Shown here: positions 1 through 8,331 of the stretch, in pieces
Layout of the letters: every line of letters begins with the position of its first letter
How positions within the stretch are numbered: the stretch's first letter is position 1
Assembly (NCBI GenBank): GCA_016295275.1
Contig: JAEDLN010000041.1
Coordinates: 1-13,279, forward strand
Length of the DNA stretch: 13,279 nt
DNA from: Kiritimatiellia bacterium
GTDB taxonomy: Bacteria; Verrucomicrobiota; Kiritimatiellia; RFP12; UBA3636
Direction of reading: 5' to 3'
Translations under genes and position numbers: made by a program
Notes under the pieces: model-generated
What the model was told of the DNA's origin: nothing
The model's database searches: none
What the model saw: the letters and a program-made list of their open reading frames with translations, nothing else

Positions 1-1716
1 CTCGACCATGTCGATCGCTTCCCAAATGCCGAAGCGTTCGAAAATGTCTTTCGGTCTTGCATCCGGAGAACACGGGGACCGCTTGTTTTCTGCTCCGATC
101 ATCCGCGCGCAGCTGCTATCGCCGAACAAATGCGTCCCGGCGATGCCCGCTCGTTTGGATTCGCCTCTCAAGCCCAATACCGGATCTTCGCCGTCTCCTT
201 GCACGACGATTCTTCCGCATATTCGCTCGCTCTTCCCGATGGCACCGCCCTCACGGCAACGCTTCCCGTCCCCGGAAAACACAATATCCTCAACGCCGCG
301 GCAGCCATCGCCGCAGCCGCCGAATTCGGCATTTCGCCGGAAACTTCCGCGCAAATCCTCGCCCGCGAGGCCAGCCTCCCCAATCGTCGTTTCCAAATCA
401 TCGGAAAACCGCAAGGTTTTCGTGTCATTAGCGACTATGCACACCACCCCGATGAAATTCGAGCCTTGCTCGCGACTGCCCAAGCCCTTCCGCACAAGCG
501 AATCGTCGGGGTCTTCCAGCCACATCGCCCATCGCGAACCCGTACGTTCCGAGCCACATTTCCGGAGGCCTTCAAAGGGGTTGACGAACTGATTCTCTGC
601 CCTGTCTTTTCCGCTTCCGAACCGGATATTCCCGGCGGGTCGACCGAAGATCTTTATGCCGAATTTCGGTCCCGAAAGGACCTTTCCGTCCATGTGCGCC
701 TTGCTCCCTCCCTTCACGACGCACTCTGCGCTGTTCGCAACACGCTCGCCAAAGACGATCTGATTCTCGTCATCGGGGCCGGCGATGTGGATTCCATCGC
801 TCCGGAAATCGCCGCATTGACGCCGCCCGAAAAGCCCCTCTCCGCCAACCGAGTCCTTTCCGCATACGGAACATCCGCCCCCGTCCCGTTCTTTTCCGAG
901 GTTCAGGACGAAACAGAGCTTCTCAACCTCGCACGTTCCGCTACCGGACGGGGTCTTCCCCTTTTCCCTGTCGGATGCGCGACCAATCTGCTTGTCGCCG
1001 ATGTCGGTTGCAACCTTCCAATCGTTCGGTTGGCCCGCACCGAGTTTTTCTCCTTCATCATTCCCGGCGATCTCCCTGACAACGGGTTCGTCTCCCTCGA
1101 TGTCGGTGCTGCCACGACAGGCGCAACCCTCCTCGCCTATTGCCAATCCTTCGGACTGTCCGGTCTTGAATTCATGGCCTGCATCCCCGGCTCGATCGGC
1201 GGATGGCTCGCTATGAACGCCGGAACGCGTGCCGGGTCGTTCTGCGATGTCGTTACAAACGTACGTGCACTCGATCCCGATCTCGTTTTCCGCCGGACCC
1301 CGATCGCAACGCTAGCCCCGACTTATCGCCATACACCCGGACTTGCATCCCGAATCGCCGTCTCCTGTCAAATCCGTCTTCGCAAATCCACCCCGGATGC
1401 CGTCCGCTCCGCAATCGCGTTGGCACAGGAAAAACGATTCGATTTCGGCGGGCTTCGTACATGCGGCTCCGTCTTTACAAACCCACCCGGCCATTTTGCC
1501 GGAAAACTCATTGAAGATGCCGGTCTCAAGGGATTTCGTATTGGAGGTGCTTTCGTCTCCCCTCGCCACGCCAATATCATCGCCGCCGATTCCAATGCCA
1601 CGGCATCCGATGTCCTAGCCCTTGTCCGCCTGATTCGAAAAGCCGTCCGGAACACAGCGGGTATCGAACTGAATCCTGAAATCCGCATTCTCCATGGAGA
1701 CCAATTGCCGTCATGA
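1..1716 (+). CDS. murC/murB: MurC-MurB fusion, 3' part (UDP-MurNAc:L-Ala ligase / UDP-MurNAc dehydrogenase)
   Basis: This frame is open from base 1, so the N-terminal part of MurC lies outside the window; 571 residues are visible. Residues about 1-270 are the MurC middle and C-terminal regions: GKHN at 92-95, DYAHHP at 145-150 and FQPHRPSRT at 172-180. A short linker leads to MurB from about residue 287: a variant GCATN in place of the usual GGGSN flavin loop (325-329), PGSIGG at 396-401, AMNAG at 404-408, the Tyr-Arg pair at 442-443, GSVF at 489-492 (catalytic Ser 490) and a C-terminal Glu (560) in NPEIRIL. MurC adds L-alanine to UDP-MurNAc; MurB makes UDP-MurNAc by NADPH-dependent reduction in the cytoplasm, so the fusion joins consecutive steps of peptidoglycan precursor synthesis. 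The stop overlaps the next start as ATGA, implying translational coupling. Domain assignment is secure; the missing N-terminus is inferred. Confidence 0.95.
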   Translation, partial: LDHVDRFPNAEAFENVFRSCIRRTRGPLVFCSDHPRAAAIAEQMRPGDARSFGFASQAQYRIFAVSLHDDSSAYSLALPDGTALTATLPVPGKHNILNAAAAIAAAAEFGISPETSAQILAREASLPNRRFQIIGKPQGFRVISDYAHHPDEIRALLATAQALPHKRIVGVFQPHRPSRTRTFRATFPEAFKGVDELILCPVFSASEPDIPGGSTEDLYAEFRSRKDLSVHVRLAPSLHDALCAVRNTLAKDDLILVIGAGDVDSIAPEIAALTPPEKPLSANRVLSAYGTSAPVPFFSEVQDETELLNLARSATGRGLPLFPVGCATNLLVADVGCNLPIVRLARTEFFSFIIPGDLPDNGFVSLDVGAATTGATLLAYCQSFGLSGLEFMACIPGSIGGWLAMNAGTRAGSFCDVVTNVRALDPDLVFRRTPIATLAPTYRHTPGLASRIAVSCQIRLRKSTPDAVRSAIALAQEKRFDFGGLRTCGSVFTNPPGHFAGKLIEDAGLKGFRIGGAFVSPRHANIIAADSNATASDVLALVRLIRKAVRNTAGIELNPEIRILHGDQLPS

Positions 1717-3284
1717 AACATTCGAAAAACAAAGAATCCCGTCAAGAAGCTTCTGCCAGACTCGCCTCTGCCCGGGCATTCTTCGCTCGTATTCCGGCAA
1801 TCGTGTCCACCGCCGTCAAATCCAAACGGGAACGATTTCCGTCCATTTGGGATACGAATCTGAATCAAATCCCCGCCGGAAAACGAACGCTGATCAAGCT
1901 GCTCCGTATCATCGCATTGACCGTCCGCGATTTCTTGCGCAACGATTGTACCTTGCACGCCTCGCGCCTCTCCTATCTGACGGTCCTTTCTCTCGTGCCG
2001 TTCCTCGCACTGGCGCTCTTTTTCATGAAAACCATCATGAACGAGGACGAACTCTGCTGGCGCGCAAAGAAAACCGTTCACGAAATCATCACAAGCGATT
2101 TAGGACTAAATGTCCTCGCCAATCATTCCAATCAATACCCGGAACTCGAGGCAGACTCGTTCGAAGAAGCAAATGCAATCCTTCTGCTTCGGAAACAAGA
2201 CGAACTTGCGCGCCCCGACGAAGTGTCGGATCCCGCTCGGGAACCGGAAACGGCCGTCGACGACGAAACGGTAAAATCAACCCTGAATGAGGAAAAAATT
2301 CTCGAATTCATCGAAACGAACTTCAAAAATCTCGCAAACCTGAATTTCAATGCCCTCGGCAGTCTCGGTTTCCTCCTGCTCCTGTGGACCGCTATTATCG
2401 TGCTCTCCGATATCGAGCGTTCCTTCAACCATCTCTGGGGCGTCCAAGAAACCCGTCCCCTTCTCCGGAAATTTACCGATTACCTCTCAGCGATTATTCT
2501 CGTCCCCTTTCTCGCAACCGCTGCTACAACGGTCCCGATTATGGCGACCATCCAGCAACACATGGACCGCTCGCAGCTTTTCTCCGGCTCCGTAAAGCCA
2601 TTCCTCCAAACCGGGTTTTTCCGGGCAGTTTTCGTTCTCTTTTTCCTGACGCTCGCCTTTACGTTCCTTCTCCGCGCCACCCCCAATACCCGCGTCCGGG
2701 CTCTTCCCGGCTTTGTCGGAGGATTCATCAGCGCCCTCGGAATTCTCTTTTGGGTTAAAATCTGCATCGTCTTTCAAATCGGCGTTGCCCGTCAGAGCGC
2801 CCTCTTCGGCTCCTTCGCCTCACTCCCGATTTTGCTTGTCTGGATCTACGTCTCTTGGTGCATCGTCTTGGCCTCCGCTCAACTTACCGTCTCGATTCAA
2901 AATGCCTCGACGCACCCCGGTCCCGCAACAAATACACCGGCTTCCATAAATACCCGCATACGCCTTGCGTCCGATCTTCTTCATGTCCTTGCCGCCAACC
3001 TGTCCTCCAACGGACAGGGTATTTTGGATGTCGACAAATACGCCGCCACCCATTCGCTTCCTTCGCGATTTCTTTACGAGGTCGTCGCTCTTCTGGAACG
3101 GATCAAGGTGATTGCTCCAATCGCCGAACGCCCGAACTGCTATTCCGCGCTTGTTGATTTGCACTCCTTTACCGCTGCGGATCTCCTTCGCGCCATCATG
3201 TCCGACGGCGCGTCCGCAACCGAATTCGGTGTGCAATCCATGCCGCTGCCGCCATCCGCTGCAACCTTCCTTCCAAAACAATAA
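1713..3284 (+). CDS. YihY/BrkB-family inner-membrane protein with C-terminal helical (winged-helix-like) domain
   Basis: This is a 523-residue membrane protein of the YihY/BrkB (formerly 'ribonuclease BN') family, whose molecular function is not established. About six hydrophobic segments are visible near 85-107, 215-233, 257-280, 300-320, 330-357 and 368-395. Family-like features include the DCTLHASRLSYLT stretch at 78-90, after a basic N-terminus, and LPGFVGG at 331-337. Between the first and second membrane segments is a long polar, strongly acidic insert (about 110-205). The C-terminal 110 residues (about 412-505) are soluble and resemble a small winged-helix fold, as in longer family members. 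The length exceeds the roughly 300 residues of minimal members. The start is the ATG overlapping the murB stop (ATGA); a GGAG lies 13 bases upstream, the only SD-like site among these genes. An envelope role fits the neighbours but is inference. Confidence 0.85.
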   Translation: MKHSKNKESRQEASARLASARAFFARIPAIVSTAVKSKRERFPSIWDTNLNQIPAGKRTLIKLLRIIALTVRDFLRNDCTLHASRLSYLTVLSLVPFLALALFFMKTIMNEDELCWRAKKTVHEIITSDLGLNVLANHSNQYPELEADSFEEANAILLLRKQDELARPDEVSDPAREPETAVDDETVKSTLNEEKILEFIETNFKNLANLNFNALGSLGFLLLLWTAIIVLSDIERSFNHLWGVQETRPLLRKFTDYLSAIILVPFLATAATTVPIMATIQQHMDRSQLFSGSVKPFLQTGFFRAVFVLFFLTLAFTFLLRATPNTRVRALPGFVGGFISALGILFWVKICIVFQIGVARQSALFGSFASLPILLVWIYVSWCIVLASAQLTVSIQNASTHPGPATNTPASINTRIRLASDLLHVLAANLSSNGQGILDVDKYAATHSLPSRFLYEVVALLERIKVIAPIAERPNCYSALVDLHSFTAADLLRAIMSDGASATEFGVQSMPLPPSAATFLPKQ

Positions 3285-3305
3285 GCAATCGCTTGTTCGA
3301 CTCCC

Positions 3306-4331
3306 ATGCCTTCCACGCAACTTCTTTCTTCATCGGGAATGCCGCTCCTTCCCTTTGCCGAACGAGATCCGCTTGTCATGGATTTCCTCGTGAAGTTGCG
3401 CAATACCCGCGAAGCATCCGACAATACCGCTCTTGCCTATTCCCGCGATCTCGGACAATTCGCGGAATTTGCCTGGGGCGCAAGTGCCGTACCTCCCTTT
3501 CCATGGACCTCGGCCGATCGTACGCTTCTTCGTGCATTTCTGGTGGCTCTCGCCGAGTCCGGTTGCGCCCCTCGGTCCATCCAGCGCAAACGCTCCGCCC
3601 TTCGTTCGTTCTTTTCGTACCTCGTCCGGTCAAAAACGCTCGCCGATAATCCAGCCGATTTCCTCCGGGCGCCGCGTATTCCGCACGATCTTCCCGACGT
3701 CCTGTCCGCCAATGACGTGCTCCGTCTTCTCGATACGGCAAAGGATGCCATTCAAACCGCTTTCGCAGTCGCTCGTTCCGCTCCGGCAAACCGATTGGTT
3801 ACAGCCCGACAAGCCGTCTATATCGCCCAACGGAACTACACCGCTCTCGAATTTCTCTACGGAACCGGCGCCCGTATCTCAGAGGCAGCATCCCTTTCGG
3901 TCTCCCAGTTGCTGCTCTCCCAAAATGCGGTTTTGCTATTCGGAAAGGGACGAAAGCAACGACTGGTTCCTCTTACGCCTCCCGCCATGGATGCCCTCCG
4001 GAAACTGCTCGTCGAGTCCCGAAACTTGTTCGGCGATCGAACATCCGCCCCGGAAAGCCCCGTCTTTCTCAATCGCCGCGGTCAACGAATCTCTTCGCGA
4101 CTCCTTGAACGCGTCTTCGCCGATGCCCTCCTCGCCGCCGCTCTTCCCCCCAACTTCTCCCCTCACGCCCTTCGGCATTCCTATGCGACGCATTTGCTCG
4201 ACGCCGGAGCCGATCTCCGCATTGTCCAGGAACTGCTTGGGCACGCCTCCCTTTCGACAACACAAATTTATACGCATGTCTCCGCCGAACGCCTTCGCGA
4301 GGTGTACCGCCAGGCATTCCCGCGTGCGTAA
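3306..4331 (+). CDS. xerC: XerC/XerD-type tyrosine recombinase
   Basis: A 341-residue site-specific tyrosine recombinase. The N-terminal SAM-like core-binding domain covers about 20-120 and the catalytic domain about 130-335. All six catalytic positions are visible: Arg190 (GTGARISE), Lys214 (FGKGRKQR), His287 and Arg290 (HALRHSYATH), His313 (LLGHASLSTTQ) and the Tyr322 nucleophile (IYTH). Members of this family resolve chromosome dimers at dif near the division septum as a XerC/XerD pair; the sequence alone does not tell me which partner this is, so the symbol is provisional. It carries an insert of about 20 residues (roughly 146-172) before the conserved RNYTALEFLYGTG. The gene sits 21 bases after the YihY-like gene in a housekeeping operon with no integron or phage genes beside it, which favours a Xer role over an integrase. 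ATG 3306 is the first in-frame choice; Met12 is an alternative, and neither has a clear SD. Confidence 0.92.
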   Translation: MPSTQLLSSSGMPLLPFAERDPLVMDFLVKLRNTREASDNTALAYSRDLGQFAEFAWGASAVPPFPWTSADRTLLRAFLVALAESGCAPRSIQRKRSALRSFFSYLVRSKTLADNPADFLRAPRIPHDLPDVLSANDVLRLLDTAKDAIQTAFAVARSAPANRLVTARQAVYIAQRNYTALEFLYGTGARISEAASLSVSQLLLSQNAVLLFGKGRKQRLVPLTPPAMDALRKLLVESRNLFGDRTSAPESPVFLNRRGQRISSRLLERVFADALLAAALPPNFSPHALRHSYATHLLDAGADLRIVQELLGHASLSTTQIYTHVSAERLREVYRQAFPRA

Positions 4332-4349
4332 ACTCCTTCTCTCTTCCGT

Positions 4350-5342
4350 ATGAAAATCCTGCTGCAACGCGTCGATACCGCTTCCGTCTCCATCAACGGC
4401 GTCCAAACTGCCGCCATCCAATCCGGATATCTCGCCCTCGTCGGTTGCCGCGAGGGCGATCGCCCCGAAGATGCCGACCGACTCGCCGCACGTACCGCCT
4501 CCTTGCGTATCTTCGAAGACTCCGAAGGCCGAATGAACCGCTCCGTCGTCGACGTCGGGGGATCGATTCTCGCCGTCTCGCAATTCACCCTCTACGCAGA
4601 TACCCGAAAGGGAAACCGCCCTTCTTTTGTGCAGGCCGGAGACCCCCAAAAGGCACGCGTCCTCTACGAGCGGTATGTCGCCAATCTTCGCTCCCTGATC
4701 GGCGCGAATCGCGTCCGGACCGGTTCCTTCGGAGCCGATATGTCCATCGCGCTCGTCAATAACGGACCTTGCACCATCGAACTGGTGAGCGAAGTCGCAA
4801 CCACCCCGACGCAATCGCCCAAGCCTAAAATCCCCGCTCCTCGACTTGACTTCCTTCCCGTTGAATCCGAAACCGATATCGCCCTTGTCCAATCGCTCGT
4901 GGCGGAAATCTGGCCCATCTGCTATGGCGATATCCTCGAGCGTAAACAAATCGATTCCATGCTCGGATGGATGTATGCCCCCGAGACGATTCGCAAAGAA
5001 TCCGCCGCCGGTACCGCCTATTTTCTGATTGCCGCCGATGAAACGCCCGCCGGCATCTGCTCCTTCGATCTGAAGCCTGACGAAGAAGGCGGAATCGAAC
5101 TCCACAAAATCTATACGTTGCCACAATACTGGAGCCGGGGACTAGGCTCGCTCGTTCTTCGGAAAGTCATATCCTGGGCAAAATCAACCGGAGCCTCCTT
5201 CGTCTATCTGCGCGTTAACAAAAACAACGTCCGAGCGCAAAAGGCCTACGCCGCCGCCGGATTCCTGCGCAAAAAGGCTGTCTGTAGCCCAATTCAAGAT
5301 GGCTTTTTCATGGATGACTTCATCTACCGGAAAGAACTCTAA
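4350..5342 (+). CDS. dtd: D-aminoacyl-tRNA deacylase fused to a GNAT N-acetyltransferase
   Basis: Residues 1-148 form a complete DTD: start MKILLQRV, LRIFEDSEGRMNRS at 52-65, the SQFTLYADTRKGNRPSF signature at 77-93 and the GPCT (Gly-cisPro) motif at 139-142. DTD hydrolyses D-aminoacyl-tRNAs and glycine mischarged on tRNA-Ala in the cytoplasm. A Pro-rich linker (about 150-165) leads to a GNAT fold at 167-330: the acetyl-CoA loop QYWSRGLGS at 259-267 and the family's NNVRAQKAYAAAGF helix at 292-305. The single uninterrupted frame, with the stop only after the GNAT domain, makes this a real fusion rather than two genes. DTD alone is normally about 145-150 residues. The acceptor of the GNAT domain cannot be read from the sequence. 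The start lies 18 bases after the xer stop without an SD. Confidence 0.93.
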   Translation: MKILLQRVDTASVSINGVQTAAIQSGYLALVGCREGDRPEDADRLAARTASLRIFEDSEGRMNRSVVDVGGSILAVSQFTLYADTRKGNRPSFVQAGDPQKARVLYERYVANLRSLIGANRVRTGSFGADMSIALVNNGPCTIELVSEVATTPTQSPKPKIPAPRLDFLPVESETDIALVQSLVAEIWPICYGDILERKQIDSMLGWMYAPETIRKESAAGTAYFLIAADETPAGICSFDLKPDEEGGIELHKIYTLPQYWSRGLGSLVLRKVISWAKSTGASFVYLRVNKNNVRAQKAYAAAGFLRKKAVCSPIQDGFFMDDFIYRKEL

Positions 5343-5357
5343 TCCCGTTATCGTCAA

Positions 5358-7010
5358 ATGCGCTTCGCTTTTCTTCTCCTCTTGCTTTTGACCTTCCCCG
5401 CCCTCTCGCCGGCCGGCGAAGGCTTTGCGCCGTCTTTGACTAGCGCTCCGTCTTTTCTGCAGTCCGAAACGCCGACCGCTAGCGTGGTAAGCGTCACGTC
5501 TTCCTCCGCACGCCTGCAAATCCATCTTCCCCCCGACACATCCGTTTCGGCCGCCTCCCTCCGGGTTCAAACCGATGCCGAGCCTCCCGTACGGCTCTCT
5601 TGCAGACTGGAGAACTCTCCTGCCGACGATTCGCTCGCAACCGATTTTACGCTGCTCGTGGAGGGCGCTCTTCAAGATAACCCGACGCTGATCCTTTCCT
5701 ATCAACTTTGCGCGGGAACAATCTGCTACCCGCCCAAAGAAATCTCGATCCCTCTTTCCGGACAAAACCTGCCCGAAACGAAGCCCACATCCCCCGATTC
5801 CTTATCACCAGAAACGGCTCTTCAGCTCGAAACCTATGTCCCCGGTCTCGAATCCTGTTCGTACATACGGACCTTTACGGGAGCCGCCGATCCGGATACG
5901 TTTCTCGATTTTCTTGCCGGGTCGGAGCCGGGAGACGCGAAAAGCTCGCAAACCTTCGTCGATCGCGCCTTCGCATACGGAGGCATCCCACTCCTTTTTC
6001 TCGCCCTCCTCATCGCCGGCTTTCTACTGAATTTCACCCCTTGCGTTCTCCCGTTGATTCCCGTCAATCTCGCCCTTCTCGGTGCAGGAATGTCCGAATC
6101 GACGTCACGCCGGATCGGCTTTTCGCGAGGCGCCGCTTTTGGGCTTGGCATCACAATCGTCTACGGGTCCCTTGGTCTCCTCTCCGCCCTCACCGGACAA
6201 GCCTTCGGACGCTTGCACGCATCGATCTTGTTCCAGGCAACCGTCGCTCTCGTCTTTCTCCTGCTCGCAGCTGGGATGCTCGATCTTCTTCGCATCGACT
6301 TTTCCGCACTTGGCAGACATCTGCGGCCGCGCCACTCCGAAGCCTCCAAACCAAATCGGAACCCTCGTTTCCTGCAGGCTCTCGCCGCCGGTGCCGCATC
6401 CGCACTCCTGAGCGGGGCTTGCGTTGCGCCTGTTCTCGTTTCCGCACTCGTCCTTTCCGCCGATCTTGTGCGACGCGGTCAATCCGCCGGTGTCCTCCTC
6501 CCATTCTTGCTCGGTGCCGGAATGGCCCTGCCTTGGCCCTTCCTTGCCGGCGGTTTCGCCGCGCTCCCGAAACCGGGCGCATGGATGGAACGAATCAAAC
6601 ATCTCTTCGCAATCGTCTTTATCTTGATGGCTGGATTCTACGCCTATCAGGCATACCGGCTCGTTTGGACGGACGATCCGACCGCCGGGCTTCGCCAGCA
6701 AGATCCCAATGCCGCCGTACTCCTCGGAAAAATCACCCAACGGGATATTCTCGTTTTCTATACAGCCGAATGGTGCGGCGCTTGCCGCGAGATGAAAAAG
6801 TCGACGCTCCGGAATCCGCGCGTGACGAAGGCAATGGACGAGTTTGTCGTTCTGACGCTCGACTGCACCAAAATAGATGACCCCGATGTGAAGCGGAATC
6901 TTGAACTCGGCCATGCAATCGGTCTCCCCGCTTTCGCCGTTTTCCGCCCGCCCGCCTTGGAGGATTCCGATAACTCCGGCGAAAACGCCATCACCCCTCC
7001 CCGCCCCTAG
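5358..7010 (+). CDS. dsbD: DsbD-type thiol:disulfide interchange protein (three domains)
   Basis: A 550-residue protein with the full DsbD order. It begins with a signal peptide (hydrophobic run 3-17, likely cleaved near Ala19). A periplasmic N-terminal alpha domain spans about 35-135, with Cys118 and Cys123 in YQLCAGTICYPP. A transmembrane electron-transfer domain of about six helices (205-435) carries Cys229 in NFTPCVLPLIPVN and Cys355 in SGACVAPV. The C-terminal thioredoxin domain has WCGAC (Cys473, Cys476) and the cis-Pro motif GLPAF (Pro524). DsbD passes electrons from cytoplasmic thioredoxin across the inner membrane to periplasmic targets, such as disulfide isomerases or the cytochrome c maturation path. 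All three cysteine pairs are present, so it should be functional. It starts 15 bases after the dtd-GNAT stop. A CcdA-thioredoxin protein is less likely because the alpha domain is present. Confidence 0.93.
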   Translation: MRFAFLLLLLLTFPALSPAGEGFAPSLTSAPSFLQSETPTASVVSVTSSSARLQIHLPPDTSVSAASLRVQTDAEPPVRLSCRLENSPADDSLATDFTLLVEGALQDNPTLILSYQLCAGTICYPPKEISIPLSGQNLPETKPTSPDSLSPETALQLETYVPGLESCSYIRTFTGAADPDTFLDFLAGSEPGDAKSSQTFVDRAFAYGGIPLLFLALLIAGFLLNFTPCVLPLIPVNLALLGAGMSESTSRRIGFSRGAAFGLGITIVYGSLGLLSALTGQAFGRLHASILFQATVALVFLLLAAGMLDLLRIDFSALGRHLRPRHSEASKPNRNPRFLQALAAGAASALLSGACVAPVLVSALVLSADLVRRGQSAGVLLPFLLGAGMALPWPFLAGGFAALPKPGAWMERIKHLFAIVFILMAGFYAYQAYRLVWTDDPTAGLRQQDPNAAVLLGKITQRDILVFYTAEWCGACREMKKSTLRNPRVTKAMDEFVVLTLDCTKIDDPDVKRNLELGHAIGLPAFAVFRPPALEDSDNSGENAITPPRP

Positions 7011-7017
7011 CGACACC

Positions 7018-8331
7018 ATGCTTCATCGCATTCAATCCCGTCTCGGTCCCGTCTGGTTCTCCACCTTGCTTCTTTTCGTGGCGAACCGGACTGCCGATTT
7101 CGTGAATGCCGTGACCGGAATCTGGCTCGTCCCAAAATTCATCCCGCCCGATCAGTTGGGCGCGGTCCTTCCGCTCTCCCAAGCCGCCGGCTTTCTCGCA
7201 CTCCCGCTCTATATCGTACTGACGCCCTACACAAAACTCCTGACCCTCCATGCCGAACGGGAGGAGGCCGGAAAAACAAAGGCTCTCCTGCGCGACGCAG
7301 CCTTGCTATCCCTGCTCGCCTTTCTCGTTGTCCTCCTTCTGACGCCAATCCTCCTTCCGCGGATCTTTTCCGCATTCCATATCGAAAACGGACGTCTTGC
7401 AATAGCAATCGTCCTTTCCGCCGTTCTGACCTCCCTCGCTCCCGTTTTTACCGAATCGCTTCGAGCCGCAAAAAATTTCCAGATCGCCGCATTGTCCGAT
7501 ATCCTCGCAGCCCCAATCCGCTTCGCCGTCATGTGCGTGGCACTCCCGTTCCGTGGACTTACCGGTTACTTCGTGGGCCAGGCGACCGTGCCGGTCTTCA
7601 AATCAGCCATTGCTCTCGTCGCTTTCTTGAAAAAACACTGGTATACGTCCGCAGTCCCCTATTGGAAAGAGGATCGGCCGGTTTTCTTTTTCTACGCCCT
7701 TCCTTTGGCAGCCTTTCTCGTTTTGGATCATACGCGCGGCTTCTCGGAAATGATGCTGATGTCTCTCATCCCGTCGACCGAATCCGCGACCTATTACCAA
7801 ATGACGCGCTTTACCGAAATGGCGACCTATATCGGAACAACGCTTACCTTCGTTCTTTTCCCGTTCTTTACCGGGAATCACGCCAAGGGCAAAAACACTT
7901 TCGCCCTTCTGCGACAATCCATGGTTTTTACAGGTTCCGCCGGAATGCTGGTCGCTGTCGCCCTGGCCTTGCTCGGACCAACCCTGTTCCAAATCGTCCC
8001 GTTTCTCCGTTCCTATACCGTCTCCTCATCCGCATTCTTCACCCTCACGATCCTCGCATCGGTACGAGCCGTGACCGCCTGCTTTACGACACACGAAATC
8101 GCCTGCGGCTCGTTCCGCTTCCTTCGATACTACGCAGTCCTTTCAATCGGCGAATCCATCCTGGCGTTTCTGCTGGCAAAAGGTCCGTTTTCGCTCTCGA
8201 CTCTGCTTGGTCGCGAATGGCGTCTTTTCGATTTGCTTTCCTTTATGATGCTGTTTGCCGGAACGATTCTCCTCGCAGTCTTGCTCGATCTTTTCCGGCG
8301 TAAACCTTCCCCATTCCCCCATTGCCAATGA
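7018..8331 (+). CDS. MOP-superfamily flippase-like membrane protein (polysaccharide/lipid export)
   Basis: A 437-residue, highly hydrophobic protein with roughly 12 predicted membrane segments (for example 12-37, 45-70, 92-115, 125-147, 220-238, 300-325, 335-358, 405-425), resembling polysaccharide-synthesis flippases of the Wzx/MATE-like MOP superfamily. No catalytic motif is expected in this family, so substrate (O-antigen unit, lipid-linked sugar or other) cannot be assigned. Basic residues cluster between helices (for example 80-92, 286-299) and at the C-terminus, as expected for cytoplasmic loops. I chose ATG 7018, 7 bases after the dsbD stop, over a longer in-frame start at 6901, because that extension lies entirely inside dsbD and is Pro/Ser-rich shadow sequence. 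The stop overlaps the next start as ATGA. MurJ is a possible alternative, but the protein looks shorter and I see no clear MurJ signature. Confidence 0.75.
   Translation: MLHRIQSRLGPVWFSTLLLFVANRTADFVNAVTGIWLVPKFIPPDQLGAVLPLSQAAGFLALPLYIVLTPYTKLLTLHAEREEAGKTKALLRDAALLSLLAFLVVLLLTPILLPRIFSAFHIENGRLAIAIVLSAVLTSLAPVFTESLRAAKNFQIAALSDILAAPIRFAVMCVALPFRGLTGYFVGQATVPVFKSAIALVAFLKKHWYTSAVPYWKEDRPVFFFYALPLAAFLVLDHTRGFSEMMLMSLIPSTESATYYQMTRFTEMATYIGTTLTFVLFPFFTGNHAKGKNTFALLRQSMVFTGSAGMLVAVALALLGPTLFQIVPFLRSYTVSSSAFFTLTILASVRAVTACFTTHEIACGSFRFLRYYAVLSIGESILAFLLAKGPFSLSTLLGREWRLFDLLSFMMLFAGTILLAVLLDLFRRKPSPFPHCQ

Noticed and set aside
3936..5126. A 396-codon - strand frame opposite xer and the dtd fusion
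   Set aside because: Its Gly/Asp-rich product mirrors the Pro/Ser/Val codons of the real genes on +; no domain was recognised.
6901..7017. A 39-codon N-terminal extension of the flippase-like gene
   Set aside because: It overlaps the end of dsbD in another frame and is Pro/Ser-rich; ATG 7018 sits 7 bases after the dsbD stop, as expected for the operon.
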